From assembly GCA_963844845.1 (NCBI GenBank), contig CAWJPW010000001.1:124001-188000 (forward strand): a DNA stretch of 64,000 bases, in the 5' to 3' direction. A program made the translations under genes and the position numbers. The first letter of the stretch is position 1, and each line of letters begins with the position of its first letter. Shown piece by piece: positions 20,983 to 28,511 of this stretch. This DNA comes from CAWJPW01 sp963844845. Its GTDB lineage: Bacteria > Acidobacteriota > Thermoanaerobaculia > Thermoanaerobaculales > Sulfomarinibacteraceae. The notes under the pieces are model-generated. The model did no database searches. It saw nothing but the letters and a program-made list of their open reading frames with translations, and was not told where the DNA came from.

Positions 20983-21410
20983 GCGCACGCAAGCGTGCGC
21001 CGGTGCCATCCCTCGCGTCCGGCCGTGGCTACGCCACGGCGGCGTGCCCTGGCAGCCTCATCAGCGCCCCAAAGCACAGGTCCTGCGGCGGGCGTGCCGT
21101 CCTTGACGTCTTTCCTGGAGCGCGTTCTCCCTTGCGGCGCGTTGGCGGGAAACGTCAAAGGGGGGCTCCCACGGCCCTTGGCGTTTGGAGAAGTGGCCCC
21201 AACCAACCAAGTAGGCGACTCGGCGTGCTCGCGAAGGGGGCTATGTTGCCGTTTGGCAGCTCCTGCCGTTGCCCCCTTCGCGAACACGCCGACGGGCGGC
21301 GGCACGGCCGGCGCCCGGGAGCCGGTGCCGGGAGCATCAGCAACCGGGGCGGTGAACCGCGGCCGCGGCCGGGACCGATGGCCGCGATCGGAGCCTGGGT
21401 CGGCGGTGGC
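20983..21410. repeat. Structured intergenic element, copy A (candidate ncRNA)
   Basis: This fills most of the 698-bp gap between pilT and the symporter. It shares ordered exact blocks with copy B near 59.7 kb: GGCGGGCGTGCC (21087-21098), GGCTCCCACGGCCC (21164-21177), AGGCGACTCG (21213-21222), ACGCCGACGGGCGGC (21286-21300), CGCCCGGGA (21312-21320) and GGAGCAT (21331-21337). Hairpins seen here are 20983-21000 (8-bp stem), 21022-21040 (8-bp stem, loop TAC), a long stem 21224-21241 with 21271-21288 (17 of 18 pairs) enclosing GGCAG/CTGCC, and 21293-21317 enclosing GGC/GCC. Stem sequences differ from copy B while pairing is kept. The strand of any transcript is unknown. No convincing protein is encoded. 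It may be an RNA, a mobile element or both. Confidence 0.7.
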
Positions 21411-21436
21411 CATCTTTGAATCTCCTAATCTCTGAA
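21411..21436. repeat. Micro-repeat arm at the end of element A
   Basis: The tract CATCTTTGAATCT continues as CCTAATCTCTGAATC, an 8-9 nt degenerate tandem. The first 13 bp are identical to 42689-42701 at the end of element D. No matching inverted arm was found on the other side of copy A. Confidence 0.55.
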
Positions 21437-21461
21437 TCGGGTGGGCGGAGCCCAACGCCGC

Positions 21462-21467
21462 TAGAAT
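21462..21467 (+). promoter_or_regulatory. TANNNT box for a leaderless symporter transcript
   Basis: TAGAAT is followed by 7 nt and the ATG at 21475. The intervening bases contain no Shine-Dalgarno. It follows the same pattern as the boxes at 22836, 24316 and 40196. Confidence 0.5.
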
Positions 21468-21474
21468 CCCTCCG

Positions 21475-22851
21475 ATGGACCTGCTCGTCGTCACCCTGCT
21501 CGGCGCCTACGCCGTGGTCATCGTGCTGCTCTCCCGCGGGAAGGCCGGCACCGGAGTCGAGTACCTCCTGGACGGACGCCGCCTCACGCTCCCCGCCTTT
21601 GTCGCCACCCTGGTGACCACCTGGTACGGGGGCATCCTGGGAGTGGGCGAATACGCCTGGCGCTACGGCATCTCGACGTGGCTCGTGTTCGGCCTCCCCT
21701 ACTACCTGGCCGCCGTGATCTTCGCCCTGGTGCTGGCACCCCGCCTGCGCCGCTCTGGTGCTCTGTCGATCCCGGACATGCTCCGCGCTGCCTACGGCCG
21801 CGGGGCTGCCCTGGCCGGTGCGGGTGCGGTCTTCGCTCTGGCCGTACCGGTGGCCTACGCGCTCATGTTGGCCACGCTGCTGCAGCAGGTCACGGGCTGG
21901 TCGGTGATCCCGGCAACGCTGCTGGGGGTGGCCTTCTCGGCCGTCTACGTGAGCCTCTCCGGCTTCCGCGCGGTGGTGCGCACCGACGCCCTCCAACTCG
22001 TCCTCATGTACGGCGGCTTCCTGATCCTTCTCCCGGTGGCGCTTTCCCACACCGGCGGCATCGCCGGGTTGTGGGCTGCGCTGCCGGCGAGCCACCGCAG
22101 CTGGGACGGAGGTCTGGGCTGGCAGACCGTGCTGGTGTGGTATCTCATCGCGCTCCAGACCATGGTCGAGCCGACCTTCTACCAGCGGGCCTTCGCCGCC
22201 CGCTCGCCAGCGGTTGCGCGCACCGGGGTCCTGGTGTCGGTCGCCTGCTGGGTGGTCTTCGACTTCCTCACCACCTTCTCGGGTCTCGCCGCGAGGGTTC
22301 TACTGCCGGGTCTCGACGATCCGGTGGCCGCCTATCCGGCCCTCGCTCACCTCGTGCTCCCCTCCTGGGTCTACGCCGTCTTCATGGTGGGCCTCTTCGC
22401 CACCGTCATGTCGACCCTTGACTCCTATCTCTTCCTCGCTGCCGCCACCGTGGGGCACGACCTCGCCCTCGATCCGCCCCCTGAGGTCAGGGAGCGCTCC
22501 CGCACCCGCTGGGGCCTGGCCCTCTCTGCCGCCATCGCGGCCGCCGCCGCACTCCTCTTCACCTCGGCGGTCACCATCTGGCACCACGTGGGCTCGGTGG
22601 TGACCTCGGCCCTGCTGCTGCCGGTCCTCGCCGTCCACCTCCCCGCCCGCTGGCGCCCCCGACAGGCCACGGCTGTCATCGTCATCGTCGGCGCCGCGAT
22701 GATTGCAGCGGTATGGATCGTGTGCGCCCGGGGTGGTCGCTACCCGCTGGGGGTGGAGCCGATGTTCCCGGCACTGGGTTTCTCGGCGCTGTGCTGGGCC
22801 GCCGACCTGCTCCTGAAGCCTCGCAGCCGCGACGGTACAATCCGGCCATGA
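21475..22851 (+). CDS. Sodium:solute symporter family (SSF) protein
   Basis: 458 aa with about 12-13 hydrophobic segments. The N-terminal half has the SSF pattern: a first helix, then VEYLLDGRRLTLPAFVATLVTTWYGG, then LAPRLRRSGALSIPDMLRAAYG. The fifth segment region LSGFRAVVRTDALQLVLM carries the SSF signature context, and LFATVMSTLDSYLFLAAATVGHDL near residue 305 matches the conserved TM8 Na2-site region with its Ser/Thr ligands. It would import an unknown solute (sugar, amino acid, vitamin or organic acid) with Na+. Its stop overlaps the tsaE start (ATGA). No catabolic genes nearby hint at the substrate. Confidence 0.9.
   Translation: MDLLVVTLLGAYAVVIVLLSRGKAGTGVEYLLDGRRLTLPAFVATLVTTWYGGILGVGEYAWRYGISTWLVFGLPYYLAAVIFALVLAPRLRRSGALSIPDMLRAAYGRGAALAGAGAVFALAVPVAYALMLATLLQQVTGWSVIPATLLGVAFSAVYVSLSGFRAVVRTDALQLVLMYGGFLILLPVALSHTGGIAGLWAALPASHRSWDGGLGWQTVLVWYLIALQTMVEPTFYQRAFAARSPAVARTGVLVSVACWVVFDFLTTFSGLAARVLLPGLDDPVAAYPALAHLVLPSWVYAVFMVGLFATVMSTLDSYLFLAAATVGHDLALDPPPEVRERSRTRWGLALSAAIAAAAALLFTSAVTIWHHVGSVVTSALLLPVLAVHLPARWRPRQATAVIVIVGAAMIAAVWIVCARGGRYPLGVEPMFPALGFSALCWAADLLLKPRSRDGTIRP
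22836..22841 (+). promoter_or_regulatory. TANNNT box in front of tsaE
   Basis: TACAAT lies 6 nt before the tsaE ATG, inside the last codons of the symporter gene. It could give tsaE its own leaderless transcript in addition to read-through from the symporter. Confidence 0.4.
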
Positions 22852-23315
22852 CCTCCGCCGCGCACCTCCAGATGACCACCGGCGCCCCCGAGGCGACCGA
22901 GGCCGCCGGCCATGACCTCGCCGCTCGGCTCACAAGCGGCGACCTGGTGGTGCTGGAGGGCGACCTGGCGGCGGGCAAGACCACTTTCGTGCGCGGCCTG
23001 CTGGACGGCCTCGGCGGCGATCCCTCCCAGGTAACCTCCCCCACCTTCGTGCTCGTCCAGTCGTATCCGGCAGGGGCTCGCGGCATCGCGGTCCTTCACC
23101 ACGTGGACCTCTACCGGCTCACCGACGATCCTCAGGCGCTGCGCGAGCTGGGCCTCGAGGAGATGCTCTCCGACGCCGCCGCGGTGGTGGCGGTGGAGTG
23201 GCCCAAGGGGACGCTGGCCCGCTGGGTTCCCGCCGACGCCCGGGTCTGGCGGGTGGGGATCGTTGCGGAGAAGGGCGGAACCCGCAGGATCACGGTGGAA
23301 GAAGCAACGAGGTGA
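22848..23315 (+). CDS. tsaE: tRNA threonylcarbamoyladenosine biosynthesis ATPase TsaE
   Basis: 155 aa when started at the ATG that overlaps the symporter stop by 4 bp. Walker A is EGDLAAGKTTFVRGL (about residues 39-53), followed by VTSPTFVLVQSY and HHVDLYRL, the TsaE signature region with the catalytic Asp-Tyr context, then EEML and AVEWPKG. TsaE works with TsaB, TsaC and TsaD in the essential t6A37 tRNA modification. No other tsa genes are nearby. The longer upstream frame lies within the symporter gene and is not needed. A TACAAT box precedes the start. Element C follows the stop. Confidence 0.93.
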   Translation: MTSAAHLQMTTGAPEATEAAGHDLAARLTSGDLVVLEGDLAAGKTTFVRGLLDGLGGDPSQVTSPTFVLVQSYPAGARGIAVLHHVDLYRLTDDPQALRELGLEEMLSDAAAVVAVEWPKGTLARWVPADARVWRVGIVAEKGGTRRITVEEATR

Positions 23316-23339
23316 GGAGGCAAGAGTCCCCCACCCGGC

Positions 23340-23516
23340 CCCCGGTCGGCGTGGCGCCGTCCGCCCGGCCGAGGCAACGTGGTGCTGGGATCGAGCCCGA
23401 GCCGTGCCCGTTGGGCTCATCCGGGCCGCTGGCGGTCCTCACCGGCCTCGTGCCTTCCAGAGGGAGCGCCCCCGTGGTCGCGATGTACCACCAGCCCTCC
23501 GCCCCCAGGAGCACCT
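23340..23516. repeat. Diverged partial copy of the structured element (copy C)
   Basis: This sits between the convergent tsaE and SDR genes. On the + strand it shares the order CGTGCCC (23403), CTCATC (23416), GGTCCT (23433), CGTGCC (23449) with element A (21043, 21057, 21079, 21093). Upstream, CGTCCGCCCGGCCGAGGC resembles the A hairpin region at 21016-21030. The 3' blocks of A and B (AGGCGACTCG onward) are missing, so this is at most a truncated relative. Local dyads remain, for example GAGCC with GGCTC around 23394-23417. Confidence 0.45.
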
Positions 23517-23550
23517 AGACTCTTCACTCCTTACTCTTCACTCTCGTCTC
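23517..23550. repeat. Degenerate heptamer tandem arm abutting the SDR stop
   Basis: Read on the minus strand, the tract begins directly after the SDR stop and runs as 7-nt purine-rich units (GTGAAGA, GTAAGGA, GTGAAGA, GTCTAGG). The + strand sequence just after the tsaE stop (GGAGGCAAGAGT) is a short, weaker inverted counterpart. The unit style matches 3374-3404. Confidence 0.55.
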
Positions 23551-24292
23551 ACTGCCCCACAGCCGCGCCGCCGTCCACCGGAATCACCGCTCCGGTGATC
23601 CATGACGCCTCGTCGGACAGCAGGAACACGATCAGGGCGGCGACATCACCGGGCTTCCCGATCCGGCCGAGAGGATGGAACTCAGCCATCGCCTCCACCT
23701 GCTCCCGCGTCAGATTGCGTTGGGCGTGGATGGGCGTGTCCACCACCCCCGGCATCACGGCGTTGACCCGCACCGCGGGCGCCAGCTCCAGCGCGGCCGA
23801 GCGCGTGAGGTGGTTGAGCGCCGCCTTGGCGGAGTTGTAGGCGGCCATGCCGGGGATCGGCTTGGCCGCCAGATTCGACGACACGTTCACCACCGCCGGG
23901 CCGGCGGCGCTACGGAGCACCGGGAGCAGCCCCTTCGTGAGCAGGAACGGCGCCCGGGTGTTCACCGCGAAGACGCGCTCCCACTCGTCGAGCGAGGTCT
24001 CCTCGAGGGCTCCGCGGGGCGCGTAGCCGGCGTTGTTGACGAGCCCGTCGAGGCGATCCCAGCGCGCCGTCACCGCTGCGGCGAGCCCCGCCAGCTGCTC
24101 GGGTTCCGCAAGGTCACAGGGATAGGTCCAGGCGGCGCCGTCGAGCCCGCTCGCCGCCTCGGCCAGAGCGCTCGCTCGCCGACCCACCAGGCAAACCTCG
24201 CCGCCGGCGGCGACCAGCCGCCGAGCCGCCTCCAGCCCGATGCCGCTGGAAGAACCGGTGATCAGAAACCGTCCGCCGTCGAGCCGTGCCAT
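23549..24292 (-). CDS. Short-chain dehydrogenase/reductase (SDR), classical type
   Basis: 247 aa. Cofactor motif TGSSSGIG (residues 13-20), NNAG near 86-89, and the catalytic Ser in NVSSNLA followed by YNSAK (Tyr and Lys) are all present. The C-terminal MPGVVDTPIH and the IVFLLSDEASWITGAVIPVDGG segment are typical of FabG-like oxidoreductases. An Arg after the glycine motif region (VGRRASAL) favours NADP(H). Substrate unknown. The ATG has GGAGGT upstream. The gene is divergent from a second SDR gene 35 bp away and shares a symmetric -10 region with it. Confidence 0.9.
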   Translation of the reverse strand: MARLDGGRFLITGSSSGIGLEAARRLVAAGGEVCLVGRRASALAEAASGLDGAAWTYPCDLAEPEQLAGLAAAVTARWDRLDGLVNNAGYAPRGALEETSLDEWERVFAVNTRAPFLLTKGLLPVLRSAAGPAVVNVSSNLAAKPIPGMAAYNSAKAALNHLTRSAALELAPAVRVNAVMPGVVDTPIHAQRNLTREQVEAMAEFHPLGRIGKPGDVAALIVFLLSDEASWITGAVIPVDGGAAVGQ

Positions 24293-24313
24293 GCCGTACC
24301 TCCGTGATGCCCG

Positions 24314-24321
24314 AGTATACT
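24314..24321. promoter_or_regulatory. Palindromic AGTATACT: shared bidirectional -10 between two SDR genes
   Basis: AGTATACT is its own reverse complement, so it offers TATACT on both strands. On the + strand the box ends 6 nt before the ATG at 24328 (leaderless layout). On the minus strand it lies 21 nt before the ATG at 24292, leaving room for a leader with GGAGGT. Inference from sequence only. Confidence 0.5.
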
Positions 24322-24327
24322 CAGCTC

Positions 24328-25125
24328 ATGCCTCCGGATCCCTGGCGCGACGCAGCCTGTCTCGTCACCGGCGCCTCATCGGGAATCGGCGCCGCCGTCG
24401 CCCGCGAGCTTGCCGACCACGGCGCCCGCCTCCTCCTCACTGGACGCGACACCGCCGCCCTCGAGGCGGTGGCCTGCGTGTGCGGCCCCGGCGCCGGCAC
24501 GGTGGAGACGGTCACCGGAGACCTCACCGACGGTGACACGCGCGCCGAGCTCGCCGCCGCGGCGCGAGACCGCCTCGGCGGGCTCGACCTCCTGGTGCAC
24601 AGCGCCGGCGTCACCATGAACGCCGGCTTTGCCGAGCTCGAGCCCACCGTGCTGCGCCGCATCCTCGAGGTCAACTTCTTCGCCGTTGTCGAGCTCACCA
24701 GGGTGCTGCTGCCGGAGCTGCAGGCCAGCCGCGGTCGTATCCTCGTGCTGTCCTCGCTCACCGGAATCGTCGGCACCCCCACCCGCACCGCCTACGCGGC
24801 CTCCAAGCACGCCCTCCACGGGCTCTTCGGAGGCCTGCGCGTGGAGCTGCGGCCGGATGGCGTGAGCGTCACTCTGGCCTGCCCGGGCTACGTGGCCACC
24901 CCCATGCGCGAGCGCGCCTTCCTCGGAGACGGTTCGGTCCAAGGGGTCGATCAGGCGGCCGGCCGCCGCATGCTCAGCCCAGAGCAGGTGGCCAGGCGTT
25001 CTCTCGCGGCTGCCGCCCGCCGCCGCCGCCAGATCCTCATGGGTACTGAGACACGCCTCGCACGGATCCTCTCGATCGTGGCACCCGGAGCTTTGGACCG
25101 CATCCTCGCCCGCGCCACCAGGTAG
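24328..25125 (+). CDS. Short-chain dehydrogenase/reductase (DHRS7/YqjQ-like)
   Basis: 265 aa from the ATG at 24328, chosen because TATACT lies 6 nt before it; an upstream ATG in the same frame would lie across the shared promoter. TGASSGIG (about residues 11-18), HSAG in place of NNAG, and VLSSLTG with YAASK supply the cofactor and catalytic residues. The late VTLACPGYVATPM and the C-terminal RRRRQILMGTETRLARILSIVAPGALDRILAR tail resemble DHRS7-type reductases that associate with membranes. Substrate unknown. It is divergent from another SDR with only modest similarity, so the pair is not a recent duplication. Confidence 0.88.
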   Translation: MPPDPWRDAACLVTGASSGIGAAVARELADHGARLLLTGRDTAALEAVACVCGPGAGTVETVTGDLTDGDTRAELAAAARDRLGGLDLLVHSAGVTMNAGFAELEPTVLRRILEVNFFAVVELTRVLLPELQASRGRILVLSSLTGIVGTPTRTAYAASKHALHGLFGGLRVELRPDGVSVTLACPGYVATPMRERAFLGDGSVQGVDQAAGRRMLSPEQVARRSLAAAARRRRQILMGTETRLARILSIVAPGALDRILARATR

Positions 25126-25155
25126 CCGTCAGCGGGGACGATCCGGGCTCCGGAG

Positions 25156-25578
25156 TCACCTAGCGGACGGGACACCGTCCATCCCCGCGACGACCAACGT
25201 GAGCCCGTCCACCGCACGCACCACGACGCCCGCACGGGCCTCGAGGGGGGCTTCGCCGGGGGCCAGCCGGGCGCGCCAGAGCTCGCCCTGGAGCCGGACC
25301 CAGCCCTCCGGTGCCACCCGCTCCACGACCTTGCAGCGGGCCCCGAGCAGGCGAGCCCCCGGGTCGCTCGCCGGCTCGGCGTACCAACGGCCGAGGAGAG
25401 GGAAGAGAAGCAGGTCCTTGGCCACCCAGCCGGCGATGACGACCACTTCCACCCGGTAGCGCCAGTCCAGCCAGAGATGAGAAAGCAGCACCAGTGCGGC
25501 GAACAGCAACCAGCCGGGGAGATGCGCCATGAGGTAGCGCCCCCACACACGGCCCGGGGCGCGGTAGGATCCAGTCAT
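25156..25578 (-). CDS. Small NfeD-like membrane protein
   Basis: About 140 aa. Two hydrophobic segments (HLPGWLLFAALVLLSHLWL and VEVVVIAGWVAKDLLLFPLLG) precede a C-terminal soluble domain: LLGARCKVVERVAPEGWVRLQGELWRARL and GVVVRAVDGLTLVV. This matches the OB-fold of NfeD proteins, which partner with flotillin-like or stomatin proteins in membrane microdomains. No flotillin or NfeD1b protease gene is adjacent. The start is uncertain: ATG 25578 or ATG 25530, neither with a clear ribosome-binding site. It is convergent with the SDR gene. Confidence 0.7.
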   Translation of the reverse strand: MTGSYRAPGRVWGRYLMAHLPGWLLFAALVLLSHLWLDWRYRVEVVVIAGWVAKDLLLFPLLGRWYAEPASDPGARLLGARCKVVERVAPEGWVRLQGELWRARLAPGEAPLEARAGVVVRAVDGLTLVVAGMDGVPSAR

Positions 25579-25737
25579 CACACTGGCAGCAACCGCCGCC
25601 CGTTCACCGGTGTTCCCGCCTGGACGTCGCGCCCGGAGACGGAAAGGGCGCCCCACCGCGGGATGAGAGAAGGCCTCGCTGGGAGGACGCTCCTGCCGCG
25701 TCTCGGGCCGAGCTCAGGGCTCGAAGCCGTGGACCTT

Positions 25738-25968
25738 TCAGTTCTCCTCCGTGACCACGTGCGCGGGGGGTGGTCCCCACAGCTCCCGCCGGGTGGCGAG
25801 CTCCCGGGTGAGTGCGCAGGCCAGGGTCGCCACGTGCCACGCCTTGTCGTAGTCGAGCTTCTCGGCGTCGTCAGTTGGGAGATTCACGTCCTCGTGGTGG
25901 CCTGCGAACAGCGTCTCCGCCAGGGACGGCATCATGAGGAGCAGACAGGGGAAGGAACCTCTCGTCAC
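25738..25968 (-). pseudogene. Relic of an M28-family aminopeptidase C-terminus
   Basis: A 76-codon frame contains FAGHHEDVNLPTDDAEKLDY, which matches the C-terminal metal-site region of M28 peptidases (the usual form is LHEDYHxPxDxxxKIDYD), followed by a helix AWHVATLACALTRELATR. Only this distal part remains. The catalytic core with the other zinc ligands is absent, and a stop codon lies four codons upstream of the GTG. It sits directly behind the second ABC permease, so read-through transcription is possible. I read it as a truncated gene remnant, not a functional small protein. Confidence 0.6.
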
Positions 25969-26006
25969 TTCGTGAGGTCACCGCCGCGCGGGCGGGAGGC
26001 CACCCA

Positions 26007-27257
26007 TCACTCGTACCGCAGCGCCTCGATGGGCGCCAGCCGCGAGGCCCGCACCGCGGGCCACATGCCGAAGAGGATCCCCACTGCGGTGCAGAAGGCG
26101 ACGCCCCGCATCGCCCACTCCAGCGGTACATGCACGGCGAAGCCGGTGAACAGGGTGACGATGTTGCCGAGGCTGAAGCCGACCACCACCCCGAGAACAC
26201 CGCCGATGTTGCACAGGACGACGGCCTCGAGGAGGAACTGCAGGAGGATGGACCGGCGCTTGGCGCCCAGGGCCTTGCGGATGCCGATCTCGCGCGTCCG
26301 CTCGGTGACCGACACCAGCATGATGTTCATGATGCCGATGCCCGACACGATCAGAGCGACGATGCCGAGGACGAAGGCCGCCATCTTGAGCCCTCCCGTG
26401 GCCCGGTTGAAGGCACGGATCTGGCTCTCGGAGGTGAAAAAGAAGAAGTTATCCTCCTCCCCGGGGGCCACCTTCCGCCGGGTGCGCAGGATCGCTCGCG
26501 TCTCCTCCTGGGCCTCGTCCACGAGTTCAGGTGTGCGGGCGCGTACGGTGATGTTCACCGAGCGCAGACGGCCGTCCCGGTCGCGGGCCCCGTAGATCCG
26601 CTCGAAGGCGGTGATGGGCATTAGGATGTAGCTGTCGTATCGCCCGCCCATGGCCGACTTGCGCTCGGCAAAGACACCCTGCACGACGAACTTGTAGCCG
26701 TCGACCTTGATGGTCTTGCCCACCGGGTCGACGAATGGGAAGAGCTCCTCGGCAATGGCGAAGCCGATCACGGCGACGTGGCGGCCCACCGCCACGTCCT
26801 CGTTGCTGAGGTTGCGGCCGAGCTCCACGTAGTGGGTGTTGTTCTCGGGGTACTCGGGGGTGCCGCCGCAGGCCATCAGGTTCGCGTTGGTCGACTGCCC
26901 GCGGTAGCTGGCGCTGACGTTGTAGCCCCACAGCTCGGCGCCCACCAGGTCGACGCTGCGGGCGCGCTCGCGGATGGCGGCGGCATCGTCCGCCGTGAGC
27001 GGCGGCCAGCTCGCAATCTTGCGGAAGTCCCGGTTGGAGTTGTCGAATCCCCCGGGCGGAAACTTCTGCGCCTGGAAGGTCTGGCTGCCCAGCACCGACA
27101 GCTCCTTCTCCATGGTGCTCTGGATCACCGACACTCCGGTCATGATGGAGATGATTGCAGCCACACCGGCGATGATGCCCACCAGGGTGAGAAACGAGCG
27201 GAGCTTGTGTGCGCCGATGGCGTCCAGCGCCATGACGAGGGCCTCTCTCCACCTCAT
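26007..27257 (-). CDS. MacB-type ABC transporter permease (second of two)
   Basis: 416 aa, ATG with GGAGG. An N-terminal membrane helix (FLTLVGIIAGVAAIISIMTGVSV) is followed by a periplasmic MacB_PCD domain of about 240 residues, then three C-terminal helices with the FtsX signature (IGIMNIMLVSVTERTREIGIRKALGAKRRS). This is the architecture of MacB-like mechanotransmission permeases but without a fused ATPase. It is last in a unit of adaptor, ATPase, permease and permease. With the 27276 permease it could form a heterodimeric complex powered by the shared ATPase. Confidence 0.92.
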   Translation of the reverse strand: MRWREALVMALDAIGAHKLRSFLTLVGIIAGVAAIISIMTGVSVIQSTMEKELSVLGSQTFQAQKFPPGGFDNSNRDFRKIASWPPLTADDAAAIRERARSVDLVGAELWGYNVSASYRGQSTNANLMACGGTPEYPENNTHYVELGRNLSNEDVAVGRHVAVIGFAIAEELFPFVDPVGKTIKVDGYKFVVQGVFAERKSAMGGRYDSYILMPITAFERIYGARDRDGRLRSVNITVRARTPELVDEAQEETRAILRTRRKVAPGEEDNFFFFTSESQIRAFNRATGGLKMAAFVLGIVALIVSGIGIMNIMLVSVTERTREIGIRKALGAKRRSILLQFLLEAVVLCNIGGVLGVVVGFSLGNIVTLFTGFAVHVPLEWAMRGVAFCTAVGILFGMWPAVRASRLAPIEALRYE

Positions 27258-27275
27258 GGAGTCACCTCCGGCGCG

Positions 27276-28511
27276 CTACTCATAGCGCAGCGCCTCGATG
27301 GGGTTCAGGCGCGAGGCCCGCCAGGCCGGAATGAAGCCCGACGCCACCCCAACCACCAGGCAGACCACCAGCGCGACCACTGCGATGGGCAGTGAAACTG
27401 CCGCAGGGAGCAGGAAGCGGTTGATGGCCTCGGCCACGCCAAAGGCGAGCGCGAGCCCCACCATTCCGCCGAGAAGACAGATGACGCAGGCCTCGAAGAG
27501 GAACTGGTAGAGGATGATGCGGCGCCTCGCCCCGATCGCCTTGCGGACGCCGATCTCCCGGGTGCGCTCGGTCACCGACACGAACATGATGTTCATGACG
27601 CCGATGCCGCCGACGAAGAGGGCGATGCCGGTGACCACCATGCCGATGAGCAGCACCACGCCCATGACGTTGTTGAACATGCTCACCAACGAGTCCATGG
27701 TGTTGATCGCGAAGTCGTCGCCCTCGCTCGGGCTGAGCCGGCGCAGCTTGCGCATCTCGCCCACGACCTCGTACTGGAAGTCGCCGAGCGTCTCACCGGG
27801 GGGCGCCTTGACCGCGAGGTCGAAGCTTCGGAAGTCACCACCGAAGGCGTGCACGAAGGTGGTGACCGGAACGAAGACCTGGCTGTCGAAGTCCGGTCCG
27901 CCGAAGAAGCTGGCGCTGCCCTGACGCTCCATCACACCCACCACCCTGAAGTCGGAGCGCCCGACGCGCAGCTTCGTGTTGACGGGATCGCGATGCTCGT
28001 AGAGTCGCTCGCGGAGGGTCGAGCCGATGACGCACACCCGCGCTCCGGAACGTACGTCGGCGCCGGTGATGAAGCGCCCGATCTCAGGCACGGCGCTGGA
28101 CACGAGGAGGTAGCGCTCGCTCGTGCCGATGACCGTGATGTTGTTGATCACGTTGGAGCGGTACTTGACGCTGCGCCGCGTGTCGGCGGTGGGGTTGACG
28201 ATGGCGCCCCGCGACAGTCGTCGGTCGAGCTCCTCACCTTCCCGCAGCGTCACGTTCGGTCGGTTGCGGAACTCGAAGAAGTTGCCGGTGATGATCCACG
28301 GCGTGCGCGACACGTAGAGCACGTCCGACCCGAGCGCGGCCACGCTCTCCTTGAAGTTGTTGGCGAGGCCGTTGGCCGCCGTCATGGTGGTCACCACGGC
28401 GACGATGCCGATGACGATACCCAGCGTGGTGAGGGCGCCGCGCACCGGATTGGCTCGCACCGCGGTGACGGCGATCCTCAGCGCCTCGAGGACCGCCCCC
28501 ACGCGTCTCAC
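27276..28511 (-). CDS. MacB-type ABC transporter permease (first of two)
   Basis: 411 aa from a GTG at 28511 that overlaps the ATPase stop by 4 bp (GTGA) with GGAGG upstream; the longer open frame runs through the ATPase gene out of register and is not real. The layout equals its neighbour: N-terminal helix (GALTTLGIVIGIVAVVTTMTA), periplasmic domain, then VGGIGVMNIMFVSVTERTREIGVRKAIGARRR and two more helices. The two permeases share the FtsX-motif block, so they probably arose by duplication, but the periplasmic domains differ. Confidence 0.92.
   Translation of the reverse strand: MRRVGAVLEALRIAVTAVRANPVRGALTTLGIVIGIVAVVTTMTAANGLANNFKESVAALGSDVLYVSRTPWIITGNFFEFRNRPNVTLREGEELDRRLSRGAIVNPTADTRRSVKYRSNVINNITVIGTSERYLLVSSAVPEIGRFITGADVRSGARVCVIGSTLRERLYEHRDPVNTKLRVGRSDFRVVGVMERQGSASFFGGPDFDSQVFVPVTTFVHAFGGDFRSFDLAVKAPPGETLGDFQYEVVGEMRKLRRLSPSEGDDFAINTMDSLVSMFNNVMGVVLLIGMVVTGIALFVGGIGVMNIMFVSVTERTREIGVRKAIGARRRIILYQFLFEACVICLLGGMVGLALAFGVAEAINRFLLPAAVSLPIAVVALVVCLVVGVASGFIPAWRASRLNPIEALRYE

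Noticed and set aside
20983..21410. Element A as a HEARO/OMEGA RNA or a transposon-guide RNA
   Set aside because: No IscB/IsrB, TnpB or other nuclease gene is nearby, and I cannot match the blocks to a known consensus from memory; left as an open possibility in the finding.
20880..21440. Several overlapping open frames in the pilT-symporter gap
   Set aside because: None shows a domain, a ribosome-binding site or biased codon use; the region is better explained by structured element A.
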